Source: Hexactinellida sp. DTS-2022
Lineage: Eukaryota; Porifera; Hexactinellida
Length of the DNA stretch: 64,000 nt
Direction of reading: 5' to 3'
Assembly: GCA_028753945.1 (NCBI GenBank)
Contig: JAPNXP010000015.1
Location: 682,001-746,000 of the forward strand
Notes under the pieces: generated by a model
Seen by the model: the letters and a program-made list of their open reading frames with translations, nothing else
The model's database searches: none
Told to the model about the DNA's origin: nothing
Program-made: the position numbers and the translations under genes
Shown: in pieces, positions 9,811 to 22,337 of the stretch
Layout: each line of letters opens with the position of its first letter
How positions within the stretch are numbered: the stretch's first letter is position 1

Positions 9811-12561
9811 ATGCTAGCGACACACTTAGGACACATTTTGCCCAAATTAGCCACTTACATGCACATATTCACTACATTCCTTCTGCTCACATTACTCACT
9901 AAGTTATGCGAGCCTCAGTGCAGCGATAATGTGACAGACAGTTCAATAAGGTCGCACATTCTCTATCTCCTGAACACACCAATAGAGTCAACAGATCCAC
10001 CCCAGACACCAATACTCGCGGTTTATTACAACTGTCGTGCCCATTCCCCTTCCCATCCCTTATTCACAACTATGTCACTAACTGTTGAATTCCGAGTTTT
10101 GAATCCTGACCCCTCCCCACTGATGTACACACAAATTGACTTTATTTGTACGAACTTTTTTTGGATTAGTGTGCGTTCATCCGCTCCGATTACAAATTCC
10201 TCGGAAACAGCGCTGCACTCATTATACACAGACAACTGTACAGAGTGCCATGTCTCGGCTGGCAACCCGTATCACTGCTTGGAATGTGCCGAGGCGTGTA
10301 GTACGAGTAACTTCGGCTACTGTACTTCTCTAGGTGTTTCTGAGTGCTGTGAGTTCTTATGGCAAGACACCTGTCGTACGACCTGTCCAAATGGGACCAG
10401 GCCCAATCTGAATAGTACTTGTGTTTGCTCTGAGTTCGTATCTGGGATTAATTGTGACGTTTGTAGTTATCCGTGTGAGAATAACGGAACTGCAAATGCG
10501 GAATGTGACAGCTGTGTGTGTCCCCAGGGGTACACCGATGCGAACTGTAGCACCAAGATAGACTTCTGTCTGGGCAGCCCCTGTCCTCAAAACGCGGTTT
10601 GTCACACCTCCCCACTCGGCCACTCCTGTGAATGCAAACAGGGGTACACCGGTAGCGACTGTGAGTCTGAGATCAACCACTGCTTATTGCAGCCCTGCCA
10701 GAACGAAGGGGTCTGTAGATCCGACTTATCTGGGTTCTCTTGTGTCTGCCACGAAGGCACCACTGGACACGACTGTAGCTCTATTATCGACACCTGTTCG
10801 GTAGGGAACCCATGTGCGAATGCCGCGATGTGTGTTAACGGGATCCGCGGAGCAGAGTGTGTGTGCTCTCCCGCGTATACCGGGCGGATATGCGAGTCGG
10901 TGATTGACTTCTGCGAAACTTTCCCGTGCGCTAATAACGGTAGCTGTACACCTTTGCTAGGCAACTACACCTGCTCCTGTGACTTCCCGTATACCGGCTT
11001 GGAATGCGAGAATGCGATTGACCACTGCCTGTCTGGTCCCTGTAGCAACAATACTGTGGATTGTCTGAACACAGCAGAAGGCCCCGTGTGTGTGTGTGAG
11101 AGGGGGTACACTGGAGTCACGTGTGGAGATAATATTAATGACTGTGTGCTTATAGACTGTAATGGAGGGGTGTGTGTAGATGGAGTGATGGGGTATAGGT
11201 GCGAGTGTGAGGTAGGACTTATTGGGAAGAATTGCGAGATTAATGATGTGACGTTGTTATGTGGAAATGTGAGGTGTGAGAATAACGGTACTTGTAACAG
11301 TGAGTATTTTGTGAATGCCGATAGAGACGAGGTGTTATTAGTCGCGGGAGGAAACTTTACGTACAAGCCAGAATACTGTAATTGTATCAATGAGTGGAGC
11401 GGAGTTAAGTGCACAAAATGCACATTAGATTGTGGAGATAACCAGCTAGAAGATACCCTGTGTCACAGGTGTATATGTGAGGGGCTTTGGACCGGAGAGG
11501 GTTGTGTAGATTGCGATTATTTCCTTGAGGCAGGTGCCTGTGTAGAAAACTGTACTTTAGAGAGTTATCAAGTTAGCACCAATAGGACATGTTTCGCCTG
11601 TGGGCTGCCTAACTGTCTTCTCTGCAACCAATCTCGTCCAGAGGAATGTAAGGAATGTGAATCCAATTACACACTAAATATAGACTCAGGTGACTGCGAA
11701 GAAACTCCTTTGCATACCACAACCATCACCATGACAACTCCCTCTCCCACAAAGCTCACAACTGAGCCTCCTGTCGAGTTCCCTAATTTGAACTACGGAC
11801 TTCCTCTCGGGGCTCTGCTTATCCTCCTCGTTATAGTCGCTGTTGTTGTTGTGCTCTACTGCATGTGGCGGTACAAGTGCTGCGTGGGGGGCGGGGGCGG
11901 GGGCGGGGACAGCGGGGCGCCCAGCTGGTGGGGGTGGGGGTCCGGGAGGAAACAGAAAGTGAGAATAAAAGTAACACGGAAAAGTCTTGATGACGAGGTT
12001 GGTGACGTCGTAGTGAGGTCTGGTAAGAAGAAAATTGTGAAAAAGCGCAAGATCAAAAAGAAAGTGGATAAGTATAAGCACCTTGAGAGCAACAGGATGA
12101 GTTTCGAATTCCTGCCTCCAACGGCCGTGCAAATGCCGACTCGATCTGAATCCATAGAACTCAACGAGAACCCAGAGTACAGCCCGCTGAGACAAATATC
12201 GACACCAACGGAGGGGTATGAGTTTATCTACGAGCGTCACCTCCCCTCTTCTACTCCCCTGCACCCTTCTACCCACACAGTTAGTTCTATAGTCGCACCG
12301 CAGGAATCACAGGTCATATTTCCCCTTACAACAGGTCTAGCTAACGATGACGAATCCTATCGAGACTCCTTCACTTCTGAGTCAGTCTACGTAACACCTT
12401 CAGTAACGAACCAGTATGAGAATGTAGTAGTAGCTGGAGATACTCATGAGTACAGTAGCACTGGGTACTACATCTGGCAGACCTCTGATAGCGGCCAGGA
12501 CTACACACAGGCCTCGGACTCAATTCTATCGCAGCACACACACAGCCACACACCGTTATAG
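9811..12561 (+). CDS. EGF-repeat single-pass receptor with tyrosine-rich cytoplasmic tail
   Basis: An intronless 916-aa protein. Its leader is hydrophobic; Met17 (MHIFTTFLLLTLLTKLC) gives the cleaner signal peptide, so translation may begin there. After a unique region (about 35-165) with clustered cysteines come about nine EGF-like repeats (about 200-575), several with the C-x-C-x(5)-G-x-x-C ending (for example CECKQGYTGSDC). A furin-like Cys-rich unit and a Thr/Pro stalk follow. The transmembrane helix is at about 663-690. The tail opens with a run of seven glycines and a WWGWGSG segment, then a strongly basic patch (KKIVKKRKIKKK). Its distal part carries an NPEY motif (787-790) and a YENV motif, both typical docking sites for PTB or SH2 domains. 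I see no DSL domain, so it is not a canonical Delta/Jagged. It follows the phosphatase gene by 261 bp on the same strand. Confidence 0.85.
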   Translation: MLATHLGHILPKLATYMHIFTTFLLLTLLTKLCEPQCSDNVTDSSIRSHILYLLNTPIESTDPPQTPILAVYYNCRAHSPSHPLFTTMSLTVEFRVLNPDPSPLMYTQIDFICTNFFWISVRSSAPITNSSETALHSLYTDNCTECHVSAGNPYHCLECAEACSTSNFGYCTSLGVSECCEFLWQDTCRTTCPNGTRPNLNSTCVCSEFVSGINCDVCSYPCENNGTANAECDSCVCPQGYTDANCSTKIDFCLGSPCPQNAVCHTSPLGHSCECKQGYTGSDCESEINHCLLQPCQNEGVCRSDLSGFSCVCHEGTTGHDCSSIIDTCSVGNPCANAAMCVNGIRGAECVCSPAYTGRICESVIDFCETFPCANNGSCTPLLGNYTCSCDFPYTGLECENAIDHCLSGPCSNNTVDCLNTAEGPVCVCERGYTGVTCGDNINDCVLIDCNGGVCVDGVMGYRCECEVGLIGKNCEINDVTLLCGNVRCENNGTCNSEYFVNADRDEVLLVAGGNFTYKPEYCNCINEWSGVKCTKCTLDCGDNQLEDTLCHRCICEGLWTGEGCVDCDYFLEAGACVENCTLESYQVSTNRTCFACGLPNCLLCNQSRPEECKECESNYTLNIDSGDCEETPLHTTTITMTTPSPTKLTTEPPVEFPNLNYGLPLGALLILLVIVAVVVVLYCMWRYKCCVGGGGGGGDSGAPSWWGWGSGRKQKVRIKVTRKSLDDEVGDVVVRSGKKKIVKKRKIKKKVDKYKHLESNRMSFEFLPPTAVQMPTRSESIELNENPEYSPLRQISTPTEGYEFIYERHLPSSTPLHPSTHTVSSIVAPQESQVIFPLTTGLANDDESYRDSFTSESVYVTPSVTNQYENVVVAGDTHEYSSTGYYIWQTSDSGQDYTQASDSILSQHTHSHTPL

Positions 12562-12840
12562 CATAGCAGCCCTCTTATAGCTATCTAAACAGTTATTTAT
12601 TATTTTTATACATTCCTGACTTTATTTCTTTATTTCAGTTCCGTGTTTCATACACCCCTGAGAAATCTCAAATATTCACAAATTTCATAATCCTACCAAT
12701 TATAGGATTATGAAAGTAATTTACACAAATTAATTATTATTTTGGACACAAAAATTATTATTCTCAATTCGAATTTGCTGATACTTAGGCTACTATACTT
12801 AGAATACTAAAATAATATTTATTTGTACATAGACACCAAT

Positions 12841-14112
12841 ATGAGGGAAATTTTGTTTTTCTTTGACATCGTGTGTCCGTACGCTTACACAGCGAGTACG
12901 CTTCTTAACGAGGTGGCCCTCAAACTCAATGTCCGCTTTATCTGGCGTCCGGTTCTGCTGGGCGGTCTCTACAAGGCCACAGCGGCCCCCCAGGGGGCAG
13001 CCGGCTCCGCCACCGATCCAATGTCGAATGCCAAGCGCATGTACTCGGCGCTAGACCTAATGCGCACACTCGAGCGCTACAAAGTCCCGTATAAACAGGG
13101 GGTAGGGCCCACTCAGAAAACCCTGAATGCGATGCGGCTGCTAACAGGTGTGTCTAACCAGACCACACTCGTGCTCCTAGCGCACAAACTGTTCCGCATG
13201 TACTGGTACGAAGGAAGGGACATGTCCCTGCCCTCTAGCCTGCAGGAGGCAGCTAGCTCATTGGAGATAGGCCTAGATACTGTAGAGGAGGAGAGAGTCA
13301 AACAGGCGCTGAAAGCGAATACAGATTCTGCTGCTGAATCCGGTGTGTTCGGAGTGCCCACTTTCCAATTTGACGGGAAACTGTTCTTCGGAGTAGACAG
13401 TATTCCCAACTTGGCTGCCAAGCTAGGCTCCGCGTTTGTGCAGCCACTGAGACTCTCTTATAGCACTGCTTCTGCGAGGAAAACTAAACTCACTTTCTAT
13501 TATGATTATTCCAGTCCATGGTCATACTTTGCATTCTCGCAGCTAGAGAGGGTACTTAGAAATGTCTCGCCAGTCCAGGTTGATGTAGAGTTTGTCCCAG
13601 TGTTAGTGGGTGCGATATTTCGCACTTTGAACGCTCCAAATGTCCCAATGACAGCAATGCCTAAGGCTAAAGTTGAGTACTACGGTCAGCAAGCGCTTGA
13701 CACCTCGGAACGCATCAAAGTCCCCTTCTCCTACTCCTCGCATTTCCCGCTCAGGAGCGTGCTTGCGCTGAGAACTGACATCGCCTCGGGACACAACACT
13801 AGTCTCATGCGGGCTCTCTTCGCCGCCGCTTGGCAGAGGGACCTGGATATCTCCAAAAGCGAGGTTGTGTCAGTTGTGCTTAGGGAGACAGGACTGAGTC
13901 AGGATCTGCTCGGATCAGCTGACTCGGGCCGCGTGAAGGCTCAGCTGAGAGCCAACACGGAGAGAGCCGTCGCGAACGGCGCGTTTGGTGTGCCCACTTT
14001 CCAGGTGGATGAGGGGCAGATCGTGTGGGGACAGGACCGACTGAATATAGTGGAGGATCTGCTGTGTGGCTGGCGAGACGTGGGGGCCAGCAGTCACAAG
14101 AGTAAACTCTGA
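12841..14112 (+). CDS. Tandem-duplicated kappa-class GST / HCCA-isomerase-like protein
   Basis: An intronless 423-aa protein from ATG 12841. The frame is open a few codons further upstream but without an ATG. It consists of two copies of a DsbA-like thioredoxin-fold domain of the GSTK1/2-hydroxychromene-2-carboxylate isomerase family, at about residues 1-203 and 216-410. Each copy has the beta1 motif (FFFDIVCPYAY; FYYDYSSPWSYF) and the cis-Pro region GVFGVPTFQ / GAFGVPTFQ. Copy 2 has the Ser of the usual S-P-x-S-Y active site. Copy 1 has Cys instead (V-C-P-Y), so the two halves may differ chemically. The usual family length is about 200-225 aa, making this an internal duplication. An AATAAA follows at 14231. 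Confidence 0.88.
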   Translation: MREILFFFDIVCPYAYTASTLLNEVALKLNVRFIWRPVLLGGLYKATAAPQGAAGSATDPMSNAKRMYSALDLMRTLERYKVPYKQGVGPTQKTLNAMRLLTGVSNQTTLVLLAHKLFRMYWYEGRDMSLPSSLQEAASSLEIGLDTVEEERVKQALKANTDSAAESGVFGVPTFQFDGKLFFGVDSIPNLAAKLGSAFVQPLRLSYSTASARKTKLTFYYDYSSPWSYFAFSQLERVLRNVSPVQVDVEFVPVLVGAIFRTLNAPNVPMTAMPKAKVEYYGQQALDTSERIKVPFSYSSHFPLRSVLALRTDIASGHNTSLMRALFAAAWQRDLDISKSEVVSVVLRETGLSQDLLGSADSGRVKAQLRANTERAVANGAFGVPTFQVDEGQIVWGQDRLNIVEDLLCGWRDVGASSHKSKL

Positions 14113-14730
14113 TTAATGTTGTAGTTTTTATGCGAATATGAGTTTGGAAATATTGCACGGTATAACTATAGTTTTGTAATTAGTACCAAATAACCTGCCT
14201 TAGATAAGCAGATTTTAGTTAACTTGTTGAAATAAATATAATTTAAATTCCAGGTTCGTATTGCATTTTAACTGAAATAGCATGGCACTGTTAATTTATT
14301 CGACAGCAATAATTTATAATATAATCCAGTATGCTTTTGTTTTAAATGTCTCTTGATGGATTAGTTCTTATATAATACGTTCATTAATAAATTGTGATTC
14401 CAATTTCTCATGGTTCCCAATAAGTTACTCTGTTTGTATAGCAACCTATATTGTTGAATGAAATGCATTCAATAAAATTTGGGCGAAACTATTAGCTAAT
14501 TAGCCCCAAAAGGAGAGAGCCTCAAATTTTCTAATACTTTTGTGCTAGACTTTCCTTGGCCGCTCCTTGAATGTATTAGATTATATGTACAGTATCTTTA
14601 ATATTATTCTATTATCTAAAAACAATAGATATTTTGGCTTATTTTATTCAAATCATTAATTCTTTAAACCTTGGTTTATCTCGTATTTAGTGTGTTTTGT
14701 AGTCTCCAGTAGAGCCTCTATTGCTAGAGA
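14113..14730. other. Intergenic region upstream of PTEN
   Basis: AT-rich. Contains the 3' UTR of the duplicated GST gene (AATAAA at 14231) and AATAAA-like words near 14472. No further gene or clear repeat seen. Confidence 0.5.
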
Positions 14731-17992
<3,262 letters not shown>

Positions 17993-18648
17993 CCTCTCTC
18001 TCTCCGCGACCTTCTACTTTGTAGTAAATTTTGTTGTTTTATAAATTATATAGCAGGAGAGCGCTTGTAACATATTTAACTCAGTGATACCTCGCTAAGC
18101 ACGTGTAGTGCTCGTACGTTGGTTTTATTGTAATTTTACGGATTATTGTATGCTTATTAGATATGCACGCAGAACTCAATTGTACGGGTCTGTCTGCATA
18201 TGTATTTAATGAGAATATTGTGTACTTAACATACTGTAGTGTTGTCAACTGTAATTATTTATTGTAGAGTTTAGCTTGACTGGCTGTTCAAATTGGGGCA
18301 AATCCACAAATCGTAATAAATTGATTTTTTGCATTGTCGAACTAAATTAAATTGTTTTTTTGCATTGTCGATCTAAATTAAATTGATTTTGTGCCATTAT
18401 CGAACTTAATTACATAGGATAGGATATCTTATTACTTTGCCGACTATATTGGCACAATTCTGATCTTCTTGCTTTAGTATATTTTTGAGATTTTTGTATA
18501 TTTTCCAGTTTAATCCAGAAATTATTTCTTACGAACTTATCAGAATCTATACTATAGTATTTGATATATTACTCGGTCTTGTAATTTCTCCTATGTTTCT
18601 TAACTCGCATACTCTATTGATTCTCTCTAGCAGCTAACTTAACTCACC
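17993..18648. other. PTEN 3' UTR / complexin promoter region
   Basis: AT-rich, with AATAAA at 18315-18320 and a short tandem repeat at 18318-18411. No coding frame supported. Confidence 0.5.
18318..18411. repeat. Three tandem copies of a 31-bp unit
   Basis: The unit begins AAATTGATTTTTTGCATTGT and continues CGAACTAAATT. Copies 2 and 3 differ at a few positions. It lies between PTEN and complexin. Confidence 0.85.
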
Positions 18649-19373
18649 ATGGATAGTGTAACTGGGTTCCTCGTAAAGTCTAAGGTAACAACTGAGGTTA
18701 AGAACATCATGGGGGGGCTGGGACTGGATGACGACAGCAACAGCACAGGTGACGAGGAGAAACGGAAGCGAGACTCGGAGGATGCTGCCAGGAAACAGGA
18801 AGCCAAGACAGAGGAGAAAATGAAACAGATAGAAGCTGGTACAGTCTACTCTCTTTGTAATCAAATGATTGGGACCTGTAAATCCCTTTGTTATATCCAG
18901 ATATTCGTTATAAGCTGATAATAACTAATGCATTTAGTGCTCTGGGGAAAAATATCCATTTCGTTATATCCAACTTCGTTATAACGGGAGTTCACTGTAT
19001 TTGTTTTAAGAGCTTCCTTATATGTAGACAGTCTATATAAAAGCCAATATAAACTAAGATAAAATTTTGTAGACCACAAGTTCCTACCGTTTATGGGTAA
19101 TAAACTATTTAATTAAGTCAAGAAAACCTGTCTAGAAATATACGGTATATTTCTTATTATAATAGCTCACAATGATATGGCGATATTAACTGTTATTCTC
19201 TAGAACACTCGAAGAGGCGAGAAGAGAGGGACAAGAAGCACGCTGAGATTCGCAACAAATACGGAATCGGAGAAAGCGCGAGTTCCAACAAGAAACCCTC
19301 CAATACCGGGTCCAAACCGACCTCTGGAAAATCTGGAAAATCAGAGGGGGGAGACAAGTGTAAAGCCTCCTAA
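18649..19373 (+). CDS. CPLX: Complexin (SNARE-complex binding protein, two exons)
   Basis: Exons 18649-18838 and 19204-19373 join in phase 1 to give 119 aa. Complexins bind assembled SNAREs through a central helix and clamp or promote vesicle fusion. Here an acidic/basic helical region (about 34-62, EDAARKQEAKTEEKMKQIEA) leads into HAEIRNKYGI, matching the conserved complexin end of the central helix (IRDKYGI). The N-terminus (MDSVTGFLVKSKVTTEVKNI, then MGGLGL) fits the amphipathic N-terminal domain. The C-terminus is Ser/Lys/Gly-rich and ends DKCKAS. CKAS has the form of a CaaX prenylation box, a feature of many invertebrate complexins. The frame stays open 23 codons into the intron, so an unspliced read-through would miss the IRNKYGI core. 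Confidence 0.85.
18842..18997. mobile_element. TIR element abutting the complexin splice donor
   Basis: The left end CAGTCTACTCTCTTTGTAAT pairs with right end CGTTATAACGGGAGTTCACTG and is flanked by TA on both sides (18840-18841 and 18998-18999). The T of the left TA is base +2 of the intron donor GT (18839-18840). Internal TATCC/TCGTTATA motifs mark a family distinct from A-C. Confidence 0.75.
19013..19155. repeat. Dispersed repeat with TGTAGACNGTCTAT motif, copy 1
   Basis: In the complexin intron. It shares CTTATATGTAGAC-GTCTATA, TATGGGTAATA and AAGAAAACCTG-TCTAGAAATA with 28690-28858 in the cyclin T intron. Confidence 0.6.
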
Positions 19374-19646
19374 CAAGAATTGGGGATAAATTGATGTGTT
19401 ATATGCTGTAATGTATTATGTTTGCTTGTCCTATACAGCTGATGATATAAATACATCACATTTTTAGACTCACTTCGTGAACTAATAAGCTTGAACAAAT
19501 TAGCAATTTAAGTTATAAGTTATCACTTTCTATACAATGTAACATAATACGCTCTATTCCTATTATATATGGTGGAATTATGGTATAATCTTTAGTTTAA
19601 CTTAACTAAATTAATTTCTCAATTAGACTCCTGGTGACAGAGAGAT

Positions 19647-21484
19647 ATGGCATCTTTCCTATTGTGAGTTAATTTATTTTATGATAAAGCTCATTTTCCT
19701 CCTTTTCCTTATAAAGTATAATAACCTGCATAATCCGACCCTATATAATCCGAAATTCAAGAACCGACACTTTCCTTATCCAAATCAGCGTCGGACTATG
19801 CATTAGAGCTTGCATAATCCGACAATTTGGCATTCCGCCATGTTTTCCCTATCCCAACGCGAGTCGGATTATACAAGTTCTACTGTGTTATCTTGAATAA
19901 TGCCTATAACGGGTGTCTTATTAGACAGGTTCTATTGTCTTTAATAACGCTTATAACTTAACCTGTTTATCCACAGCCCGAGCAGAGGAGCCCGCACTTT
20001 CAAGCCGAAGAAGGAGATGAAGGAATCCTTCTTGAAGACAGACGACTTTATAAAGAAGGCCTCAGCCACGCTGGGGTCCGGCAACCTCAAACAGGCCGTC
20101 AGACTCCCGGAGGGACAAGACCTGTGTGAATGGGTCGCTGTGCATAGTTAGTACTTATTCAATACCACCTGTCTATCTGTATATATATACAGTGGATGCC
20201 CGTTATAAGCACATCGTCGGGCACTGCACTTAATGTGCTTATAACCGACAGAAATTATATATGGTATATGGCAACCGTTTTCCAACATAGTGTTCTTATA
20301 TCCGATATGTTCTTATAACCGGTGTGCTTATATCCGATATCTACTGTAATATCTATCTATCTATCTATCTCTATAATGCCTATCTGTCTATTCTGTAGCG
20401 ATTGACTTCTTTAATCAGATCGACATGCTGTACGGTACCGTGACGGAGTATTGCACGCAGCAGCAGTGCCCTGTCATGTCAGCTGGACCCAAGTACATAC
20501 CTAGATTATACCACCGTAGTTACTCTAATAGCAATGCACTTATCCAGTTAGATAGCTATAGTATCAATAGTTACAGGCAATTTGTTCCGTGCTACAGGCG
20601 TTTTTACTTCTTGCACTAAGATTTAACACCTTCGTTTATACTTCAACATTATACATTGAAATTATATGTAGTATTGTAGACAGAGTGATAACCTATTGAT
20701 TGAATTGTTGTTATGTCGACTCCACTAATTGCTTGTAACTTGATTACTTGCTATTAGAGTGACTATATTAAGACACAATTGGGACACTATTATATTATAT
20801 TTCTGCCTCTCTCTCTCTCTAGATACGAGTATCACTGGGCAGACGGGAAGGAGATAAAGAAGCCGGTTAAATGCTCCGCCCCTAAGTACATAGACTACCT
20901 CATGACATGGGCATCGGACATGATAGACGATGAGACTATATTCCCTAACCAGATAGGTAGCTAATCTTACAAATATTATACAGTAAACCTCCAAAAGTGA
21001 ACACCTTCAATAAATGAACAACTCCAAAACATGAACACTTTTTCTCGGTCCCAAAAATTTTATCATTGGTTTAGAGTCTTTAGACACACGTTATTTTATG
21101 ATCATGAAAAATGAACACCTCTCAAAAGTTAACAATTTGGTGGTCCTCAGGGTGTTCACTTTCTGAAGGTTTTACTGTAACATTAATTACTATAACATTA
21201 TTTAAACTCATGTTTTCGCAGGTGTGCCCTTCCCAAAGAACTTCCTAGCCACATCTAAGACTATTTACAAACGTTTTTTCCGCGTCTACGCACACATATA
21301 CCATTCGCATTTCGACTCCATAGTCGAGTCAGGAGAAGAGGCTCACCTAAATTCCTCTTTTAAACACTTCATGTACTTCGTGATGGAGTTCGAGCTTATC
21401 GACAAGAAGGAATTAGCGCCGCTGCAAGAGCTCATAGACAAGTACTGTGCCGTAGCACCATCTAAAGGAGCCTCCGCTTATTGA
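19647..21484 (+). CDS. MOB1: MOB1 kinase activator (five exons)
   Basis: Exons 19647-19663, 19977-20146, 20399-20492, 20823-20956, 21222-21484, all GT..AG with consistent phases, giving 225 aa (human MOB1 is 216). MOB1 is the LATS/NDR kinase coactivator of Hippo signalling and mitotic exit. Recognisable segments are [76 protein letters not shown] and VPFPKNF. Zn ligands are present as C..C (EYCTQQQCP) and H..H (HIYHSHFD). The very short first exon (17 nt, MASFL plus two bases) matches the variable MOB1 N-terminus. Introns carry four TIR elements. Confidence 0.95.
19719..19885. mobile_element. TIR element with CATAATCCGAC ends, MOB1 intron 1
   Basis: Left end CTGCATAATCCGACCC; right end GAGTCGGATTATACAAGTTC followed by TACTG. 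The internal part repeats GCATAATCCGACAATTTGG. Pogo-like layout, no ORF. Confidence 0.65.
20190..20346. mobile_element. TIR element CAGTGGATGCCCGTTATAAG, MOB1 intron 2
   Basis: Flanked by TA on both sides. The ends CAGTGGATGCCCGTTATAAG and TATATCCGATATCTACTG are imperfectly inverted. A short ATCT microsatellite follows. Confidence 0.65.
20981..21177. mobile_element. TIR element CAGTAAACCTCCAAAAGTGA, MOB1 intron 4
   Basis: A 197-bp element between TA dinucleotides. The left end CAGTAAACCTCCAAAAGTGA is mirrored by TTCACTTTCTGAAGG then TTTTACTG at the right. It occupies most of the 265-bp intron. Confidence 0.85.
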
Positions 21485-21821
21485 TTATACAAATCAATGT
21501 ACAGAGCTTTCTATCAAGCAACATTAGTATTTACAGCTCTGTTGATCCATAAGATGTGCATTATTATATTACAACTAGATTAGTTTTGTATTGTCTGTAA
21601 TTTTAACAGAGTTATCTGTAGTAAGATGTTAGTGGTACATATCAGGATTATGTGTTTTGAACTGACTACTCTCCTATTTAAATGCTTGTATACACAATTG
21701 TTATTTTAACATTGAATTAGACACCACCCTCAAATTTATCGTAAAATTAGAATGTCCATATATTGAGGTTGTAATGGGTTGTTTTTGTTTGTCTCGGAAC
21801 GGTACTTTATTCATATCAATA

Positions 21822-21984
21822 TTATTGAGTTTACTTATCCACCGATCATCGGCGTTTGTATTAAAAAACCTCGCTACTTTCTACCGATTGTTTTTTTATG
21901 TTTATAAAAAAACACCATCGGTAGAAACTAGCCAGGTTATTTAATACAAACGCTGATGATCGGTGCATAAGTAAACTCTATTAT
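21822..21984. mobile_element. Fold-back element (long inverted repeat, about 75-bp arms)
   Basis: The left arm TGAGTTTACTTATCCACCGA, continuing to TTTCTACCGAT, is matched by the inverted right arm (ATCGGTAGAAAC ... ATCGGTGCATAAGTAAACTC) with roughly 90 percent identity and almost no loop. It could form a hairpin transcript or be a foldback MITE. Confidence 0.8.
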
Positions 21985-22003
21985 TATGGACATATTTATT
22001 GGG

Positions 22004-22077
22004 CAACACCTTTTCAATATACATGTATTAAAAAACCGGTTAGCAAAGGTGAATTTTGATGTTAAAAATTACCTTAC
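22004..22077 (-). repeat. Dispersed repeat, AAGGTGTTGG family, copy 3 (inverted)
   Basis: CAACACCTTTTCAATATACA followed by AAAAACCGGTTAGCAAAGGT, the reverse of copies at 869 and 15835. Confidence 0.5.
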
Positions 22078-22148
22078 CTGTGACTAAAAGTTGCATAAGA
22101 AACAGGACCGATATTTAAGTAATTCATATTATTATTAGCTTGCCCAGA

Positions 22149-22337
22149 ATGATATTTGCCTTGAAGCAAGTCAAGATAATCCAATGGCGGAGGAAGTACC
22201 TCGCTAAGATCGCATTTGGCGGCAAGATGTATGACGCAGTGCTCGCAGCACGCAGGAGGCCATCTGATTTCAAATACCCCAAAATATCATTTGACCGAAC
22301 CTTATTATACGTCCCAGATGAGAAGCAGAAAAAGTAG
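22149..22337 (+). CDS. Small basic orphan protein (62 aa) or terminal exon
   Basis: ATG at 22149, stop TAG at 22335. The peptide (MIFALKQVKIIQWRRKYLAK, then IAFGGKMYDAVLAA) is basic and of normal amino-acid complexity, ending DEKQKK, and the local codon use resembles neighbouring genes. TTGCCCAG immediately upstream could be a splice acceptor, so this may instead be the last exon of a gene whose earlier exons I could not find. Family not recognised; a mitochondrial ribosomal or small accessory protein is possible but unsupported. Confidence 0.45.
   Translation: MIFALKQVKIIQWRRKYLAKIAFGGKMYDAVLAARRRPSDFKYPKISFDRTLLYVPDEKQKK

Larger units (their letters stand above)
21485..22148. other. Spacer downstream of MOB1
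   Basis: Holds a fold-back element (21822-21984) and a third copy of the AAGGTGTTGG repeat. No gene supported otherwise. Confidence 0.5.

Noticed and set aside
11686..12276. 196-codon minus-strand ORF
   Set aside because: Shadow of the EGF receptor; its Pro runs are the complement of the Gly tract.
9811..12561. Calling the EGF protein a Delta/Jagged ligand
   Set aside because: No DSL domain is visible between the signal peptide and the EGF repeats.
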